A DNA stretch of 40,116 nucleotides, taken from the NCBI GenBank assembly GCA_016744355.1, contig JADGEN010000024.1:1-40116 (forward strand). The letters run 5' to 3'. Positions 7,766-17,359 of the stretch are shown piece after piece. Below the pieces are notes generated by a model that saw nothing but the letters and a program-made list of their open reading frames with translations, searched no databases and had not been told where the DNA came from. Position 1 is the first letter of the stretch; every line of letters begins with the position of its first letter. This DNA is from Halieaceae bacterium. Lineage in GTDB: Bacteria; Pseudomonadota; Gammaproteobacteria; Pseudomonadales; Halieaceae. Both the position numbers and the translations under genes were made by a program.

Positions 7766-9457
7766 GTGAATTTTGTACGCCTCCCCCCAGTTAAAGCCCC
7801 TGTAACAGCAATTGCCACGCTGCTTGTTGCACTCTCGCTTATTCTGCCTGGCGCACTGGCACGCGCCGAGGGCACCACCGCAGTCGCCATGCCAGAGAAG
7901 CACGCCGCGCAAGCTACAGAGCAAGTACTGCGCAGCGGCGGTAACGCCATCGATGCAGCCATCACCGCGGCCTTTGTACTGGCGGTCACCCTTCCCGAAG
8001 CGGGCAATATAGGCGGCGGCGGTTTTATGGTCAGCCACGTAAACGGAGAGGACACATTTCTGGACTTCAGAGAGCGCGCGCCCGGAAAAGCACACCGGGA
8101 CATGTATCTGGATGAAGGCGGCAATTTTGATCAGGCCCAATCGCTGCTTGGTGGGCGTGCCTCGGGAGTACCCGGCACTGTGCGCGGCATGCTTAGCGCA
8201 CACCAGCGCTACGGCAGCTTGCCATGGGCCACCTTGCTGCAACCTGCCATAGATCTGGCCAGAAACGGATTCGTAGTCGGGCCAGGCCTGGCTGGATCTG
8301 CCGCAGAGAAAGTTGTCGAGGTAGCCGATGAAACCAATTTCGCAGACTATTTTTCCACTATGCGCAATGGAGAAAATTTCAAGCAAGGAGAACTTGCAGA
8401 CACGCTGGAACGCATTGCCAAAGATCCGGAGGAGTTCTACACAGGGCAGACAGCGCGCCATATTACCGCGCAAATGGCTAGAAGCGGCGGCCTCATATCA
8501 ATGCAGGACTTGGCAGATTACAAAGCAGTGTGGCGCACACCACTACGAGAAAAGTGGCGTGACTACACGGTGATAACTGCAGCGCCGCCCAGCTCGGGTG
8601 GTATTGCCCTGATTCAGTTACTTAAAATGCACGATTATGCCGGCGTCTATTTTCAGGACGTATGGCACAACTCCGCGCAATACATACACCTGTTAGCCGA
8701 AATCGAAAAACGTGCCTTTGCCGATAGAGCGGAATATTTAGGTGATCCCGATTTCGTTAGCGTGCCCACCGAAAAACTGTTGGACGAGTTTTACCTGAAA
8801 CAACGCGCTAGCGAAATAAACCCGGAAAAAATCTCCCAAACCCCCACAGTGGCTGCGGGACTGGAATCGAGTGACACCACGCACTTCTCAATACTGGACA
8901 AACACGGCAATGCGGTAGCCTTGACCTACACCCTCAACTGGGAATTTGGCTCTGGGGTTATAGTGGAAGGCGCGGGCTTCGTCATGAATAATCAGATGGA
9001 TGACTTCAGCGCCAAAGTCGGGGTGAAAAACAAATTTGGTGTCATCGGCAACGCACTCAACGCAATCGAACCGAACAAGCGCATGTTGTCGTCCATGACG
9101 CCCACAATCCTGCTCAAAGAGGGCCAGCCAGCGCTCATCGTAGGATCTCCCGGTGGCAGCACAATTTTTACTTCAGTGATGCAGGTTATCCTCAACATCT
9201 ACGACTACGCCATGCCACTACAAACTGCAGTGGACACTACGCGCTTTCATCACCAACTACCCGACGCGCTATTAATTCGACATGATCAACGAGAAATTGC
9301 CGAGCAGACGGCTAGCGAACTGCGTGAAATAGGGTATGCCGTAGAAGCCAACTCGTGGGGAAACCTCGGCGATGTTCATGCCATTAAAATCTCAAATGAA
9401 AACGTTGAGGCCGCTTCTGATGTTCGCGGGCGCGGTGAAGCGCGATTGATCAATTAG
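7766..9457 (+). CDS. ggt: Gamma-glutamyltranspeptidase (Ntn hydrolase precursor)
   Basis: The 563-residue precursor starts at GTG 7766, with AGAGGA about 8 nt upstream. An N-terminal hydrophobic segment (about residues 12-32) ending in ALARAEG is a Sec signal, so the enzyme is periplasmic. The large-subunit substrate-binding segment DFRERAPGKA is present. Autoprocessing should occur before Thr371 in SSDTTHFSILDKHGNAV, which matches the conserved TTHxS start of the small subunit. The oxyanion segment GSPGGSTIF is also present. The enzyme transfers or hydrolyses the gamma-glutamyl group of glutathione and related peptides. It is transcribed divergently from the acyl-CoA operon, and a gap of about 110 bp separates it from the following dioxygenase gene. 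Confidence 0.93.
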   Translation: MNFVRLPPVKAPVTAIATLLVALSLILPGALARAEGTTAVAMPEKHAAQATEQVLRSGGNAIDAAITAAFVLAVTLPEAGNIGGGGFMVSHVNGEDTFLDFRERAPGKAHRDMYLDEGGNFDQAQSLLGGRASGVPGTVRGMLSAHQRYGSLPWATLLQPAIDLARNGFVVGPGLAGSAAEKVVEVADETNFADYFSTMRNGENFKQGELADTLERIAKDPEEFYTGQTARHITAQMARSGGLISMQDLADYKAVWRTPLREKWRDYTVITAAPPSSGGIALIQLLKMHDYAGVYFQDVWHNSAQYIHLLAEIEKRAFADRAEYLGDPDFVSVPTEKLLDEFYLKQRASEINPEKISQTPTVAAGLESSDTTHFSILDKHGNAVALTYTLNWEFGSGVIVEGAGFVMNNQMDDFSAKVGVKNKFGVIGNALNAIEPNKRMLSSMTPTILLKEGQPALIVGSPGGSTIFTSVMQVILNIYDYAMPLQTAVDTTRFHHQLPDALLIRHDQREIAEQTASELREIGYAVEANSWGNLGDVHAIKISNENVEAASDVRGRGEARLIN

Positions 9458-9566
9458 TAAACAACGGTAGCTCATTTTTAAACCAGTGCCAGCAGAAATG
9501 TGCCCAACCCTGTTGTAGAGCGCGAATTTGGTGATAATAGGCAACAACGTTAACGAGGAGTAACAC

Positions 9567-10466
9567 ATGTCAGTAGCAAGCGTAGGATATCTCAGGTTTG
9601 GCATAGCTGACCCTTCTACCTGGGTAGAGTTCGGCACGGGTGTTCTGGGCCTCATGGAGTCTTCGAAGCCAGACGATCAGGGCGCACGCTTTTTACGTAT
9701 GGACGACCATCCTTTCCGCTTTATGATTGAGCCTGCGGAAAAAGAAGGTCTTACCGCCACGGGTCTGGAATATCGCGGCAAGGATGAATGGCAACTGGCA
9801 TGCGACACATTGGTTGCGGCAGGACATGAAGTGGAGCGAGGTTCAGCCGATGAAGCAGCAAGACGCTGCGTTACCGGTTTTGTCTCAACCCGCGACCCCT
9901 CGGGAAATCTACTCGAACTGTATTACGGTCGCGCCCTGGATTATGTTCGTTTTAACTCACCTGTTGGTATAGCCAGTTTTGTCACTGGTGACGAATTCAC
10001 CGGCGACATGGGCTTTGGCCACGCGGTACTACCCGCTCCCAACACCTACGAAACTATAGATTATTACACCGACCTGATCGGTTTAGGTATCTGCGATGAT
10101 TTAACCCCTCCTATGCCCGAGGGCGCGCCGCACACACGCATTGTGTTCATGCATGCAGACAACCCCCGACAGCATTCTCTAGCCCTGTATAACAACCCCC
10201 ATCCCGCCGGCGTTGTTCACATTATGGTGGAAGTGGAAACCATGGACGAGGTAGGTCTCGCCATGGACCGGGCTAAAGCAGCCGATATACCGGTGATCGC
10301 CACGCTGGGACGCCACGTAAACGACAATATGTGTTCCTTCTACATGATGTCACCCGGTGGTATAGCGGTAGAATTTGGCTACGATGGTCTGCTGGTCGAT
10401 TGGGATAACCATACGCCCACAGTGAGCACTGAGGGCGACCTCTGGGGGCACGAGTACAATTTCTAA
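9567..10466 (+). CDS. Type I extradiol (VOC-fold) dioxygenase, BphC/HsaC-like
   Basis: The 299-residue protein has two vicinal-oxygen-chelate modules, as in 2,3-dihydroxybiphenyl dioxygenases. The three iron ligands expected for this class are visible: His152 in DMGFGHAVLP, His218 in GVVHIMVEV, and Glu269 in IAVEFGYDG. Their spacing (66 and 51 residues) is close to that of BphC. It should open a catechol ring next to the hydroxyls using O2 and Fe(II). GAGGAG lies just upstream of the ATG. Its stop codon overlaps the apparent start of the efflux adaptor gene, so ring cleavage and export may be co-expressed. The natural substrate, whether steroid-derived, biphenyl-like or other, is not readable. 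Confidence 0.85.
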   Translation: MSVASVGYLRFGIADPSTWVEFGTGVLGLMESSKPDDQGARFLRMDDHPFRFMIEPAEKEGLTATGLEYRGKDEWQLACDTLVAAGHEVERGSADEAARRCVTGFVSTRDPSGNLLELYYGRALDYVRFNSPVGIASFVTGDEFTGDMGFGHAVLPAPNTYETIDYYTDLIGLGICDDLTPPMPEGAPHTRIVFMHADNPRQHSLALYNNPHPAGVVHIMVEVETMDEVGLAMDRAKAADIPVIATLGRHVNDNMCSFYMMSPGGIAVEFGYDGLLVDWDNHTPTVSTEGDLWGHEYNF

Positions 10467-11538
10467 ATCTGATACGCAGAAACGACTGGCCCTGTGGCTA
10501 GCGATCATTCTGCTAGGGGTCAGTGCAGCCTACTGGCTACAGCAACGCGCAACCCACGTTTACAGTGATGACGCCCGCATAGCCGCGGATATGATCGAGA
10601 TCAGCGCCAAACTCGCCGGTCAGGTCACGGAGTTTCCTGTACGAGAGGGAAATACACTGGTGACTGGCGATCTTATCGCACAAGTTGACGATCGTGAGGC
10701 ACGCCTGGTTTTGGCAGAGCTCAAAGCAGAGCTCTCCAGCCGGCAAGCCACCTACGAAAAAGTGGAAGCCCAGGTGCTGCGCGTCGACCAGCAAACCGGT
10801 GGTCATCTGCAATCACAGCAGTCACAATTGCAAAGAGCTCTGGCCGAGCTGGCCTCTGCCAAATCAGATCTGGACTACCGTCAGTTGGAGTCGAAGCGTT
10901 CACAGTCTCTGCTGGAGCGCAATATTATTCCCAGACAAGCGTGGGAGAATACACGCAATGCACTGCAGCAAGCCGAGCAACATTTACAAGCTTCCGAGGC
11001 ACAGGTAGACATTGCCAAAGCAGCCGTCATTGAAGCCGAAGCCGGGCAAACCGAACTGGCTGTGCTGGCCAAGGAACTCAGGGCAATCAGTTACGAAAAA
11101 GAACGCAACGAAGCGCAAATATCACGGCAAAAAGTGGTGATAGAAAACCTGCGAATCACCGCTCCCACTGCAGGTATTGTCGACCAGGTTTTTGTCGACC
11201 ATGGTGAATATGTGGTACCTGGCCAACGCCTCGCCCTGATGCACAACCCCGCGCGAGTTTGGGTGGATGCCAACATCAAAGAGACCGAAGTTCGACACCT
11301 TAAGTCAGGCAACACCGTGGACATTTCTGTTGACGCTTATCCCGACAAGGATTTTCACGGCGAAATAACCCGTATCGGCGACACCGCCACCAGCCAATTT
11401 TCACTGTTGCCCAGCAGCAATCCCAGCGGCAATTTCACCAAAGTAACACAGCGCATTCAAATCGAAATTTCCATTGAGCAGGACGAGGAATGGCTGCGCC
11501 CCGGCATGATGGTCGAGGTCGCGATTGAAATCGACTGA
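10459..11538 (+). CDS. HlyD/EmrA-family membrane-fusion protein with apparent ATT start
   Basis: The coding frame contains LALWLAIILLGVSAAYWL, a membrane anchor, then THVYSDDARIAADMIEISAKL, the usual start of the EmrA beta-barrel. A lipoyl half, a long coiled coil (about residues 100-190) and DQVFVDHGEYVVPGQRLALM follow. The frame has no ATG, GTG or TTG between the upstream stop (TGA 10423) and the ATG at 10591. Starting at 10591 would remove the anchor and the first strand, so I place the start at the ATT at 10459, which overlaps the dioxygenase stop and gives about 359 residues. A CTG at 10486 is the other option. The product should link the inner-membrane MFS pump to an outer-membrane channel. 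Confidence 0.7.
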   Translation: MSKSDTQKRLALWLAIILLGVSAAYWLQQRATHVYSDDARIAADMIEISAKLAGQVTEFPVREGNTLVTGDLIAQVDDREARLVLAELKAELSSRQATYEKVEAQVLRVDQQTGGHLQSQQSQLQRALAELASAKSDLDYRQLESKRSQSLLERNIIPRQAWENTRNALQQAEQHLQASEAQVDIAKAAVIEAEAGQTELAVLAKELRAISYEKERNEAQISRQKVVIENLRITAPTAGIVDQVFVDHGEYVVPGQRLALMHNPARVWVDANIKETEVRHLKSGNTVDISVDAYPDKDFHGEITRIGDTATSQFSLLPSSNPSGNFTKVTQRIQIEISIEQDEEWLRPGMMVEVAIEID

Positions 11539-13111
11539 TGTAGAGAGCTACATCACTGCAGTAAACGCCTCCCCCGAGATGGCCACCTTCTTCAGACAAT
11601 ATGGTGTGGTCTATCGCTGGTACGCAATGCTGGCTGTTATCAGTGCAAATGTTGCCGCGGTTCTCGCCTCCACCATCATCAACGTGGCGGTACCCGACAT
11701 TATGGGCGCCTTCGGCATAGGGCAAGACCAGGCCCAGTGGCTAGCCACCGCCAACCTTGCTGCTGCCACTGTAGCCATGTTGTGTAGCGCCTGGACCGTT
11801 GGCCGAATTGGCTTGCGCAATACAGTGCTTCTGGGCATGAGTATGTTTCTTGTGGGCTCCATCATTGGCGGCCTGGCCACCAATCTCGAAGTCATGATTG
11901 TATCGCGCATCTTGCAGGGTATTCCCGCAGGCTTGCTTATGCCACTTTCCATGACCGTAATTTTTCAAGTCTTCCCCAACGGCAAGCAAGGCGTGGCCAT
12001 GGGGATCAGTGCTATCGGTATTATTTTAGCGCCCGCCATCGGCCCGACTGTGGGAGGACTGGCGGTCGATGCCCTGAATTGGCGCTATGTTTTTTTTCTT
12101 GGCATACCCATCTCCTGCGTGAGCTTCTTACTGGGGTCTGTATTCTTGCCGGGCAAGAGTGTCTCGGAGCCCAAACCCTTCGACTGGATAGGCCTGGTGG
12201 CACTCAGCATTGCTCTGGTGAGTTTATTGGTAGCACTGAGTAACGGCGAGCGCGAGGGCTGGAGTTCAAATTTAATACTGAGTTACTTCAGCGTGTTTAT
12301 TGTGTGTGGAGCCGGTTTCATCTTCTGGGAGGTGAAGCAGGAACACCCCCTGCTGGACGTTGAGTTATTCCGCCAAAGAAACTTCTCCATTATGTGTCTT
12401 GTGGGATTCGTATTTGGTGCGGGACTCTACGCCTCCACCTACTTAATCCCGCTGTTTCTGCAGCTGGCCCAACGTATGAGCCCTACCGAGTCCGGCCTGC
12501 TATTGATGCCTGCAGGTTTCATGATGGTACTGGCTTTTCCTCTTTCAGGGCGACTCTCCGATCGCTATGACAGGCGTTTGCTAATCAGCGCCGGAATCGT
12601 TTTTTTCGCTGTAGCCTTCTGGTTGATGGCCGGCGCAGATGCTGGTACCTCATTCTGGACCTTCGCCTTTTGGGTTATTCTGAGCCGCATTGGAATCGGA
12701 CTGGTAATGCCCGCACTGCAAATGGGCGCCCTGGCTGGCATAGAGGTCAGTCGGATAAACTCAGCTTCGGGCTCATTCAGCTTTGTCAGGCAAATGGGGG
12801 GTGCTTTCGGGGTTAACCTGTCTTCCATTGTGCTGGAGCGGCGCACCGCCCTACACCGTGAAATATTCGCCGACACACAAACTTATGCCAACGGCGACAC
12901 AATGGAACTACTACAAAGCCTGAGCTACCTCACAAGGCAGATGGGTTTTGTGGGCACCGACAGTTGGAACGCCGCGAGAGGCTTATTACAGCAAATGCTG
13001 CAGTCACAGGCATTGGTAGCGGGCTTCAAAGACAGTTTTTTACTGCTTACGCTGGTTTTCCTGTTGGCGTTGATACCGACCTGGATGTTGCGACGTTCCC
13101 AGGGAATGTAA
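11525..13111 (+). CDS. EmrB/DHA2-family MFS drug efflux transporter
   Basis: The 528-residue protein has about 14 hydrophobic segments, as expected of the DHA2 family. NVAVPDIMGAFG and the QAQWLATANLAAATVAML segment match the first helices of EmrB, and GRLSDRYDRRLLI is the central-loop motif. The start is TTG 11525, 14 bp inside the upstream adaptor gene with GAGG about 7 nt before it; the next in-frame ATG would shorten the N-terminus by about 18 residues. It should export hydrophobic compounds by proton antiport together with the HlyD-type adaptor. No TolC-like outer-membrane gene is in the window. It converges with the cupin gene with only 6 bp between the stops. Confidence 0.9.
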   Translation: MKSTDVESYITAVNASPEMATFFRQYGVVYRWYAMLAVISANVAAVLASTIINVAVPDIMGAFGIGQDQAQWLATANLAAATVAMLCSAWTVGRIGLRNTVLLGMSMFLVGSIIGGLATNLEVMIVSRILQGIPAGLLMPLSMTVIFQVFPNGKQGVAMGISAIGIILAPAIGPTVGGLAVDALNWRYVFFLGIPISCVSFLLGSVFLPGKSVSEPKPFDWIGLVALSIALVSLLVALSNGEREGWSSNLILSYFSVFIVCGAGFIFWEVKQEHPLLDVELFRQRNFSIMCLVGFVFGAGLYASTYLIPLFLQLAQRMSPTESGLLLMPAGFMMVLAFPLSGRLSDRYDRRLLISAGIVFFAVAFWLMAGADAGTSFWTFAFWVILSRIGIGLVMPALQMGALAGIEVSRINSASGSFSFVRQMGGAFGVNLSSIVLERRTALHREIFADTQTYANGDTMELLQSLSYLTRQMGFVGTDSWNAARGLLQQMLQSQALVAGFKDSFLLLTLVFLLALIPTWMLRRSQGM

Positions 13112-13117
13112 CTTCAC

Positions 13118-13765
13118 TCAGGCTAGATGCCCGGTTTTCACCCAAATCAAAGTTTCCCGCTCAACATAGGGGTTGTGCTCACTCATATGCGGACTGCGAA
13201 TCCAGCTACCGGCAGGATAACAACCATGCTCATCGATTAACTCGCCTTCGATAACGTATATTTCTTCACCGCCAGAATGTCGATGAGACTGAAAGCGCTC
13301 CCCCGCGGGCCATTTCACCAGCGCAACAGATTCTCCCTCAAAATTGTGCAGTGGCATTACTTGCAGTCCACCATTGCCAGGCCGCCATTGGCCGGCATGC
13401 GTATCAATACACACATGTTGCGTGTCGCCTGCCGCGAATTGATGTAGCTTAACCAAAATAACGCAGCCTTCTTTACTAAACGGAGCATGGATGAAACCTT
13501 CGGGGTTGCGAAAATATGTACCCGCAGGGTAGTCGCCACTGTCGTCGGAAAACACCCCTTCCAGAACCAGGATTTCTTCGCCCAGCGGATGATCATGTTG
13601 TGAGAAACGGGCACCGGCGTCATATCTGACGATACTGGTCGCGTGCCCTCTTTCCGCCTCTTCGCGAGCAAGCCGCTTTCGCCACACACCGGGCATGGGG
13701 CTTTTCACCCAATCCAGTTCATTGGTATTGATAACAATGCGTTGCTCGAAATCCATATTCAGCAT
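13118..13765 (-). CDS. Double-cupin protein related to the ChrR cupin domain
   Basis: The 215-residue protein is two cupin barrels in tandem. The first has HDHPLGEEILVLEG with candidate metal ligands His57, His59 and Glu63. The second has HRHSGGEEIYVIEG with His160, His162 and Glu166/167. Each is followed by the YPAGT/YPAGS turn typical of ChrR-like cupins. There is no N-terminal zinc anti-sigma domain of the ChrR type and no adjacent sigma-factor gene, so an anti-sigma role is unlikely. A metal-dependent enzyme or small-molecule sensor is more plausible. It converges with the MFS gene and diverges from the flavin monooxygenase gene at 13825, with a 59-bp gap. Confidence 0.82.
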   Translation of the reverse strand: MLNMDFEQRIVINTNELDWVKSPMPGVWRKRLAREEAERGHATSIVRYDAGARFSQHDHPLGEEILVLEGVFSDDSGDYPAGTYFRNPEGFIHAPFSKEGCVILVKLHQFAAGDTQHVCIDTHAGQWRPGNGGLQVMPLHNFEGESVALVKWPAGERFQSHRHSGGEEIYVIEGELIDEHGCYPAGSWIRSPHMSEHNPYVERETLIWVKTGHLA

Positions 13766-13824
13766 AAGTGATAGCCTTTTTCCTGCCCGCGGCAGAACAA
13801 TAATCTGTTACAATCTACCAGACT

Positions 13825-14829
13825 ATGACAACACAGCAAGCACCGACAAAACTCACCCTCTCAGTTCTCGACCAGTCACTAGCCCGCTCCGCCGATCAAG
13901 CCCCTATGGCCCTGCGCGAAACTATAGAGATGGCACGGTGGTGCGAACAGCTGGGGTATAAACGCTTTTGGGTTTCGGAGCACCACGCTTTCTCTGCTGT
14001 GGCGGGTAGTGCGCCGGAAGTTTTACTGGCGGCCATTGGTGCTGCCACCAGCACTATAAGGATCGGCTCCGGCGGCATCATGCTGCCGCACTACAGCGCC
14101 TATAAAATTGCGGAAGTGTTTTCACTGCTCGCCAATCTATACCCCGGTCGAGTAGATTTGGGGGTGGGACGCGCGCCGGGAGCCGACATGTCTACAGCCG
14201 TCGCACTGGCCACCGATGGGCGCCCAAAATTTGAAAAGTTTCCAGAACTGGTTGCTCAGCTCAGCGAATACCTTTGGTCAGAAAAAACGCAGCCCCTGGT
14301 CAGTCCAAAGCCGCCAGCGGGCATGCCCCTGTGGATGCTTGGGTCAAGTCCGGACAGCGCTATTCTGGCCGCCCAGCGCGGCCTACCCTATAACCTCGGC
14401 CTATTCATAAATCCACAGGCCGATCCGCGCCTGATTGGTCTGTATAAGGAGCGTTTCCAACCTAGCGAGAATCAGAGCGAGCCACATGCCATATTGACCC
14501 TCAGTGTTTTTTGCGCCGACGATGAAGCCCAGGCCAAAGCCTTGCAACTCACTTACGACATTAACCTGTTCCGCTTCTTTAGCGGACAATCAACCGGTGT
14601 CTCACTCACACCACAGGAAGCTCTGGCCTATCCCCTCGGGGCACAGGAACGCGCTTTTATCGCTGGACGCACTAACAGCCGGGCCGTTGGTACCCCTGCC
14701 CAGGTGAAAGAGCAAGTAACACGGCTGGCCCAAATGCATAATGCCGATGAAGTAATGGCGGTTACCAACATTTATTACTTCGAAGATCGCAAACGCTCGT
14801 TTGAGCTATTGATGGAAGCATTTCTGTAG
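13825..14829 (+). CDS. Luciferase-like flavin-dependent monooxygenase (LLM class)
   Basis: The 334-residue protein has the single-domain bacterial-luciferase TIM barrel. Visible family segments are LSVLDQSLARSADQAP at the N-terminus, RFWVSEHHAFSAVAGSAPE, RIGSGGIMLPHYSAYKIAE, and GRVDLGVGRAPGAD. The pattern is that of the YhbW/MsnO8 group of LLM oxidoreductases, which use reduced FMN and O2. The substrate is unknown. The gene stands alone between the divergent cupin gene and the convergent DJ-1-like gene. No flavin reductase is adjacent, so reduced flavin must come from elsewhere. Confidence 0.88.
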   Translation: MTTQQAPTKLTLSVLDQSLARSADQAPMALRETIEMARWCEQLGYKRFWVSEHHAFSAVAGSAPEVLLAAIGAATSTIRIGSGGIMLPHYSAYKIAEVFSLLANLYPGRVDLGVGRAPGADMSTAVALATDGRPKFEKFPELVAQLSEYLWSEKTQPLVSPKPPAGMPLWMLGSSPDSAILAAQRGLPYNLGLFINPQADPRLIGLYKERFQPSENQSEPHAILTLSVFCADDEAQAKALQLTYDINLFRFFSGQSTGVSLTPQEALAYPLGAQERAFIAGRTNSRAVGTPAQVKEQVTRLAQMHNADEVMAVTNIYYFEDRKRSFELLMEAFL

Positions 14830-14876
14830 TTTTTGTTCACGTTTTTAACGCGAAGTACAGTTAGGTACTACCCATA

Positions 14877-15632
14877 TCAATGCTGCAACATTTTCAGGAA
14901 TGCCACAGAGAAACTGTAAGCGTCCCCGGGCCAGCGGGCCGACAAATAGTTTTCGTCACGTACCGCAAACCCTCGACTCAATTTGCGCATACTATCTCTC
15001 TGTAAAGGTCTGGGGCCGACAAGAAAGTTGCCAGCGTTATCCAAAACCGACGTCACCTCATCCTCAACAGTGAGCCCCGGATAGGTGAGGTAGTAATCTC
15101 CCAACCAAAGGCGGGTGAGGTTAAAAGCGGCCATCTCCTGTGACTTAAGAAGCGCAGTTGTTTTACGCTCTGCAATCACAGATTTTCCGGTAGTGGGGTC
15201 TATGCTACGCGCCGCGAGGACAACGCCGTGGCAGATCGCTGCCACTGGCTGCCCATTGTTAAAAAACGCCACCACCAGAGATTGCAAAGTCTTGGATTCC
15301 AGGTACTCCTTTACCCCCTTGTCGTGGCCGCCGGGCAATAAAAGTGCGTCAAAATCCTCGGCGCGTACCGCGTTATAATTAGCGGGAGAACTGAACTCAG
15401 TTGATCGGCACATCACTTCAGCAGCTTCCACTGTGTCCTTTCTTGCCTTTAGCAGGCCCCTCCAGATACCCAGACGCGCGCCACTTAACATCAGCGGGTC
15501 AAGCACGGCTTTCTCGCCGTGGGGAGTTACAAACGTAATCTCGCAATTGTTCTCCGTCAACATCTTCCACGGAATGGCAACTTCTGTCGGGTCTGCGCCA
15601 TAGGACGGCAGTGGAATCAGTATTTTTTGCAA
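14877..15632 (-). CDS. DJ-1/PfpI-family class I glutamine amidotransferase-like protein
   Basis: The 251-residue protein has the flavodoxin-like DJ-1/PfpI fold. The nucleophile elbow AAICHG carries Cys134 and His135, and LLLPGGHDKG (residues 98-107) supplies the oxyanion loop. The segment between about residues 45 and 90 is longer than in small DJ-1 proteins and resembles the Hsp31-like or type 1 glutamine amidotransferase-domain group. A glyoxalase/deglycase or chaperone-like role is known for some members, but nothing here decides it. The gene is convergent with the monooxygenase gene and divergent from the flavoprotein gene at 15797. Confidence 0.85.
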   Translation of the reverse strand: MQKILIPLPSYGADPTEVAIPWKMLTENNCEITFVTPHGEKAVLDPLMLSGARLGIWRGLLKARKDTVEAAEVMCRSTEFSSPANYNAVRAEDFDALLLPGGHDKGVKEYLESKTLQSLVVAFFNNGQPVAAICHGVVLAARSIDPTTGKSVIAERKTTALLKSQEMAAFNLTRLWLGDYYLTYPGLTVEDEVTSVLDNAGNFLVGPRPLQRDSMRKLSRGFAVRDENYLSARWPGDAYSFSVAFLKMLQH

Positions 15633-15796
15633 AACAAAATCTCCAGTATTTTAAATCGCGTGGTGCGCACTAATCCTATCAAGCTTCCAGTTTGGAGGAC
15701 AGTCGCAAGATAATAGTCGTGTACAATCCGTGATAGCTAGTACTGTAAAAATGATGTGGGTAGTATAGCTGCCCCAAACCAGCCAGCGAGACAAAC

Positions 15797-17062
15797 TTGC
15801 ACTCCTCGACAAAAACGAGCCAACCAGCATCGAACCCACAGCATTACGACGTCATAATTTTAGGCGCGGGGGCTGCAGGTTTAATGTGCGCTCTCACAGC
15901 GGCGCAGCGCAATCGTCGCGTTTTGGTTTTGGAGAAATCCAACAAAGTGGGAAAAAAAATCTTGATGTCCGGTGGTGGACGGTGCAACTTCACTAACTAC
16001 TATGTGGAGCCGGAAAATTTTATTTCTGCCAATCCACACTTTTGCAAATCGGCGCTCAAGCGCTTCACCCAGTGGGATTTTATTGCCATGGTCGAAAGAC
16101 ACGGCATTGCCTATGAGGAGCGAAAGCACAGCCAGCTCTTTTGCATCAATTCGGCAAAAGAGATTCTCGATATGCTGCTTGAAGAGTGTAAGTTGGCTAA
16201 GGTGGAAATAAGAACACACTGCGAAATTAGTAGTGTTGAGCAACTAGCAGACGATGCAAGCCAATCAAAATTCAGGCTTTCCGCAGTCCAGACAAACCCA
16301 GATAGGAAGAAATACTTTGACCTCACTAGCGAATCACTAGTGATGGCTACTGGTGCGCTGTCAATTCCAACGTTGGGAGGAAGCGGTGCAGGTTATGACA
16401 TTGCACGCCAGTTTTCTCTGCCACTGACGGAGCGGCGTGCGGGGCTTGTGCCCTTCATGTTCAGCGATGCGACCAAAACCATGTGCGAGCGAATGAGCGG
16501 TTTGGCCACCGAGGTTGAGATAGACTGTAATGGTCAGTCCTTTGTAGAAAACGTGCTGTTCACTCACCGAGGCTTGAGCGGGCCGGCCATTTTACAAATC
16601 TCAAATTACTGGCATCAGGGCGATGCAATTTGCATTAACCTGCTACCCGAACTCGATGCAACAACATGGCTGATCGAGCAAAAATCGACGCAGGGGAAAA
16701 GCCTGCTAAAAACAGTGCTACACCAAAGATTAGCTAAAGCGCTGGTGGGCGAACTACAGGCACTGTGGTGGCCAGAACATGATAATACGCCGCTAGCAGA
16801 ATTCAATGACAAGAGCCTTATTGCGATCGGCGACAAACTCAATGCCTGGATGCTAAAACCATCGGCCACAGAGGGCTATCGAACTGCCGAAGTCACGCTC
16901 GGAGGCGTAGATACCAAGCACATTAGTTCCAAAACCATGCAGGCAAAAAATCAGAGCGGTCTGTATTTTGTTGGTGAAGTACTGGACGTTACCGGACATC
17001 TGGGTGGTTTCAATTTTCAGTGGGCCTGGTCTTCGGGTCACACTGCGGGATGTTTTGCATAG
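15797..17062 (+). CDS. HI0933/YhiN-family NAD(P)/FAD-dependent oxidoreductase
   Basis: The 421-residue flavoprotein begins with the dinucleotide-binding [16 protein letters not shown] (residues 17-32) and [20 protein letters not shown]. The family signature GGGRCNFTN is present, and the C-terminus has the second FAD-contacting segment [18 protein letters not shown]. The start is TTG 15797: no ATG or GTG occurs in frame before the FAD loop, and the ribosome binding site is weak. The family is widespread in bacteria and its reaction is not settled. The gene marks the left border of the accessory island, since a broken DUF3732 gene lies antisense immediately beyond its stop. Confidence 0.9.
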   Translation: MHSSTKTSQPASNPQHYDVIILGAGAAGLMCALTAAQRNRRVLVLEKSNKVGKKILMSGGGRCNFTNYYVEPENFISANPHFCKSALKRFTQWDFIAMVERHGIAYEERKHSQLFCINSAKEILDMLLEECKLAKVEIRTHCEISSVEQLADDASQSKFRLSAVQTNPDRKKYFDLTSESLVMATGALSIPTLGGSGAGYDIARQFSLPLTERRAGLVPFMFSDATKTMCERMSGLATEVEIDCNGQSFVENVLFTHRGLSGPAILQISNYWHQGDAICINLLPELDATTWLIEQKSTQGKSLLKTVLHQRLAKALVGELQALWWPEHDNTPLAEFNDKSLIAIGDKLNAWMLKPSATEGYRTAEVTLGGVDTKHISSKTMQAKNQSGLYFVGEVLDVTGHLGGFNFQWAWSSGHTAGCFA

Positions 17063-17100
17063 GTGTAGCGACGTAATTAAAACGAAGACGCTTGGGATTA

Positions 17101-17359
17101 GAGCATGATCTCCACGCGACTTATGATCTCTCACTGCATTTTGAAACGAAGGCTCATCAATATCGCCATGATCAGTGATGATTACCTGAAGGTTTGGAGA
17201 TAGCTCTTCCGTGATCCTGAATACCCACTCAAGTAGATTTTTAACCGCTAGGCGATCCTCGTCTTTTTCAATTTCCGATAAATCCCCCGTCTCGGACTTA
17301 TCCGCAGGAAAATAGATTTGAGTGGGCTGATCCAAAAACAAAAATCTACTATCTACTAT
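17101..17359 (-). pseudogene. C-terminal fragment of a DUF3732 ATPase
   Basis: Reading leftward from about 17359, the frame encodes [15 protein letters not shown], then [13 protein letters not shown], then [20 protein letters not shown] and HALIP. This matches the conserved Walker B/H-loop end of DUF3732 proteins, which I recall as SMC/RecN-like ATPases of ABC three-component conflict systems. Only about 85 residues of a protein of roughly 600 remain. Two TAG codons (17363-17368) stop the frame upstream, and there is no Walker A or start codon. The natural stop is also lost, so the frame runs into the antisense strand of the flavoprotein gene. It is a relic of a lost defence-type locus. Confidence 0.65.

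Noticed and set aside
7691-8473. A 260-codon open frame on the minus strand opposite the gamma-glutamyltranspeptidase gene
   Set aside because: It has no ribosome binding site or family motif, is rich in Cys and Arg as expected of an antisense frame, and the plus-strand gene is unambiguous.
14854-14869. AGTAC-n6-GTACT hairpin between the convergent monooxygenase and DJ-1-like genes as a terminator
   Set aside because: The 5-bp stem is AT-rich and has no T-tract on either strand, so it is too weak to call.
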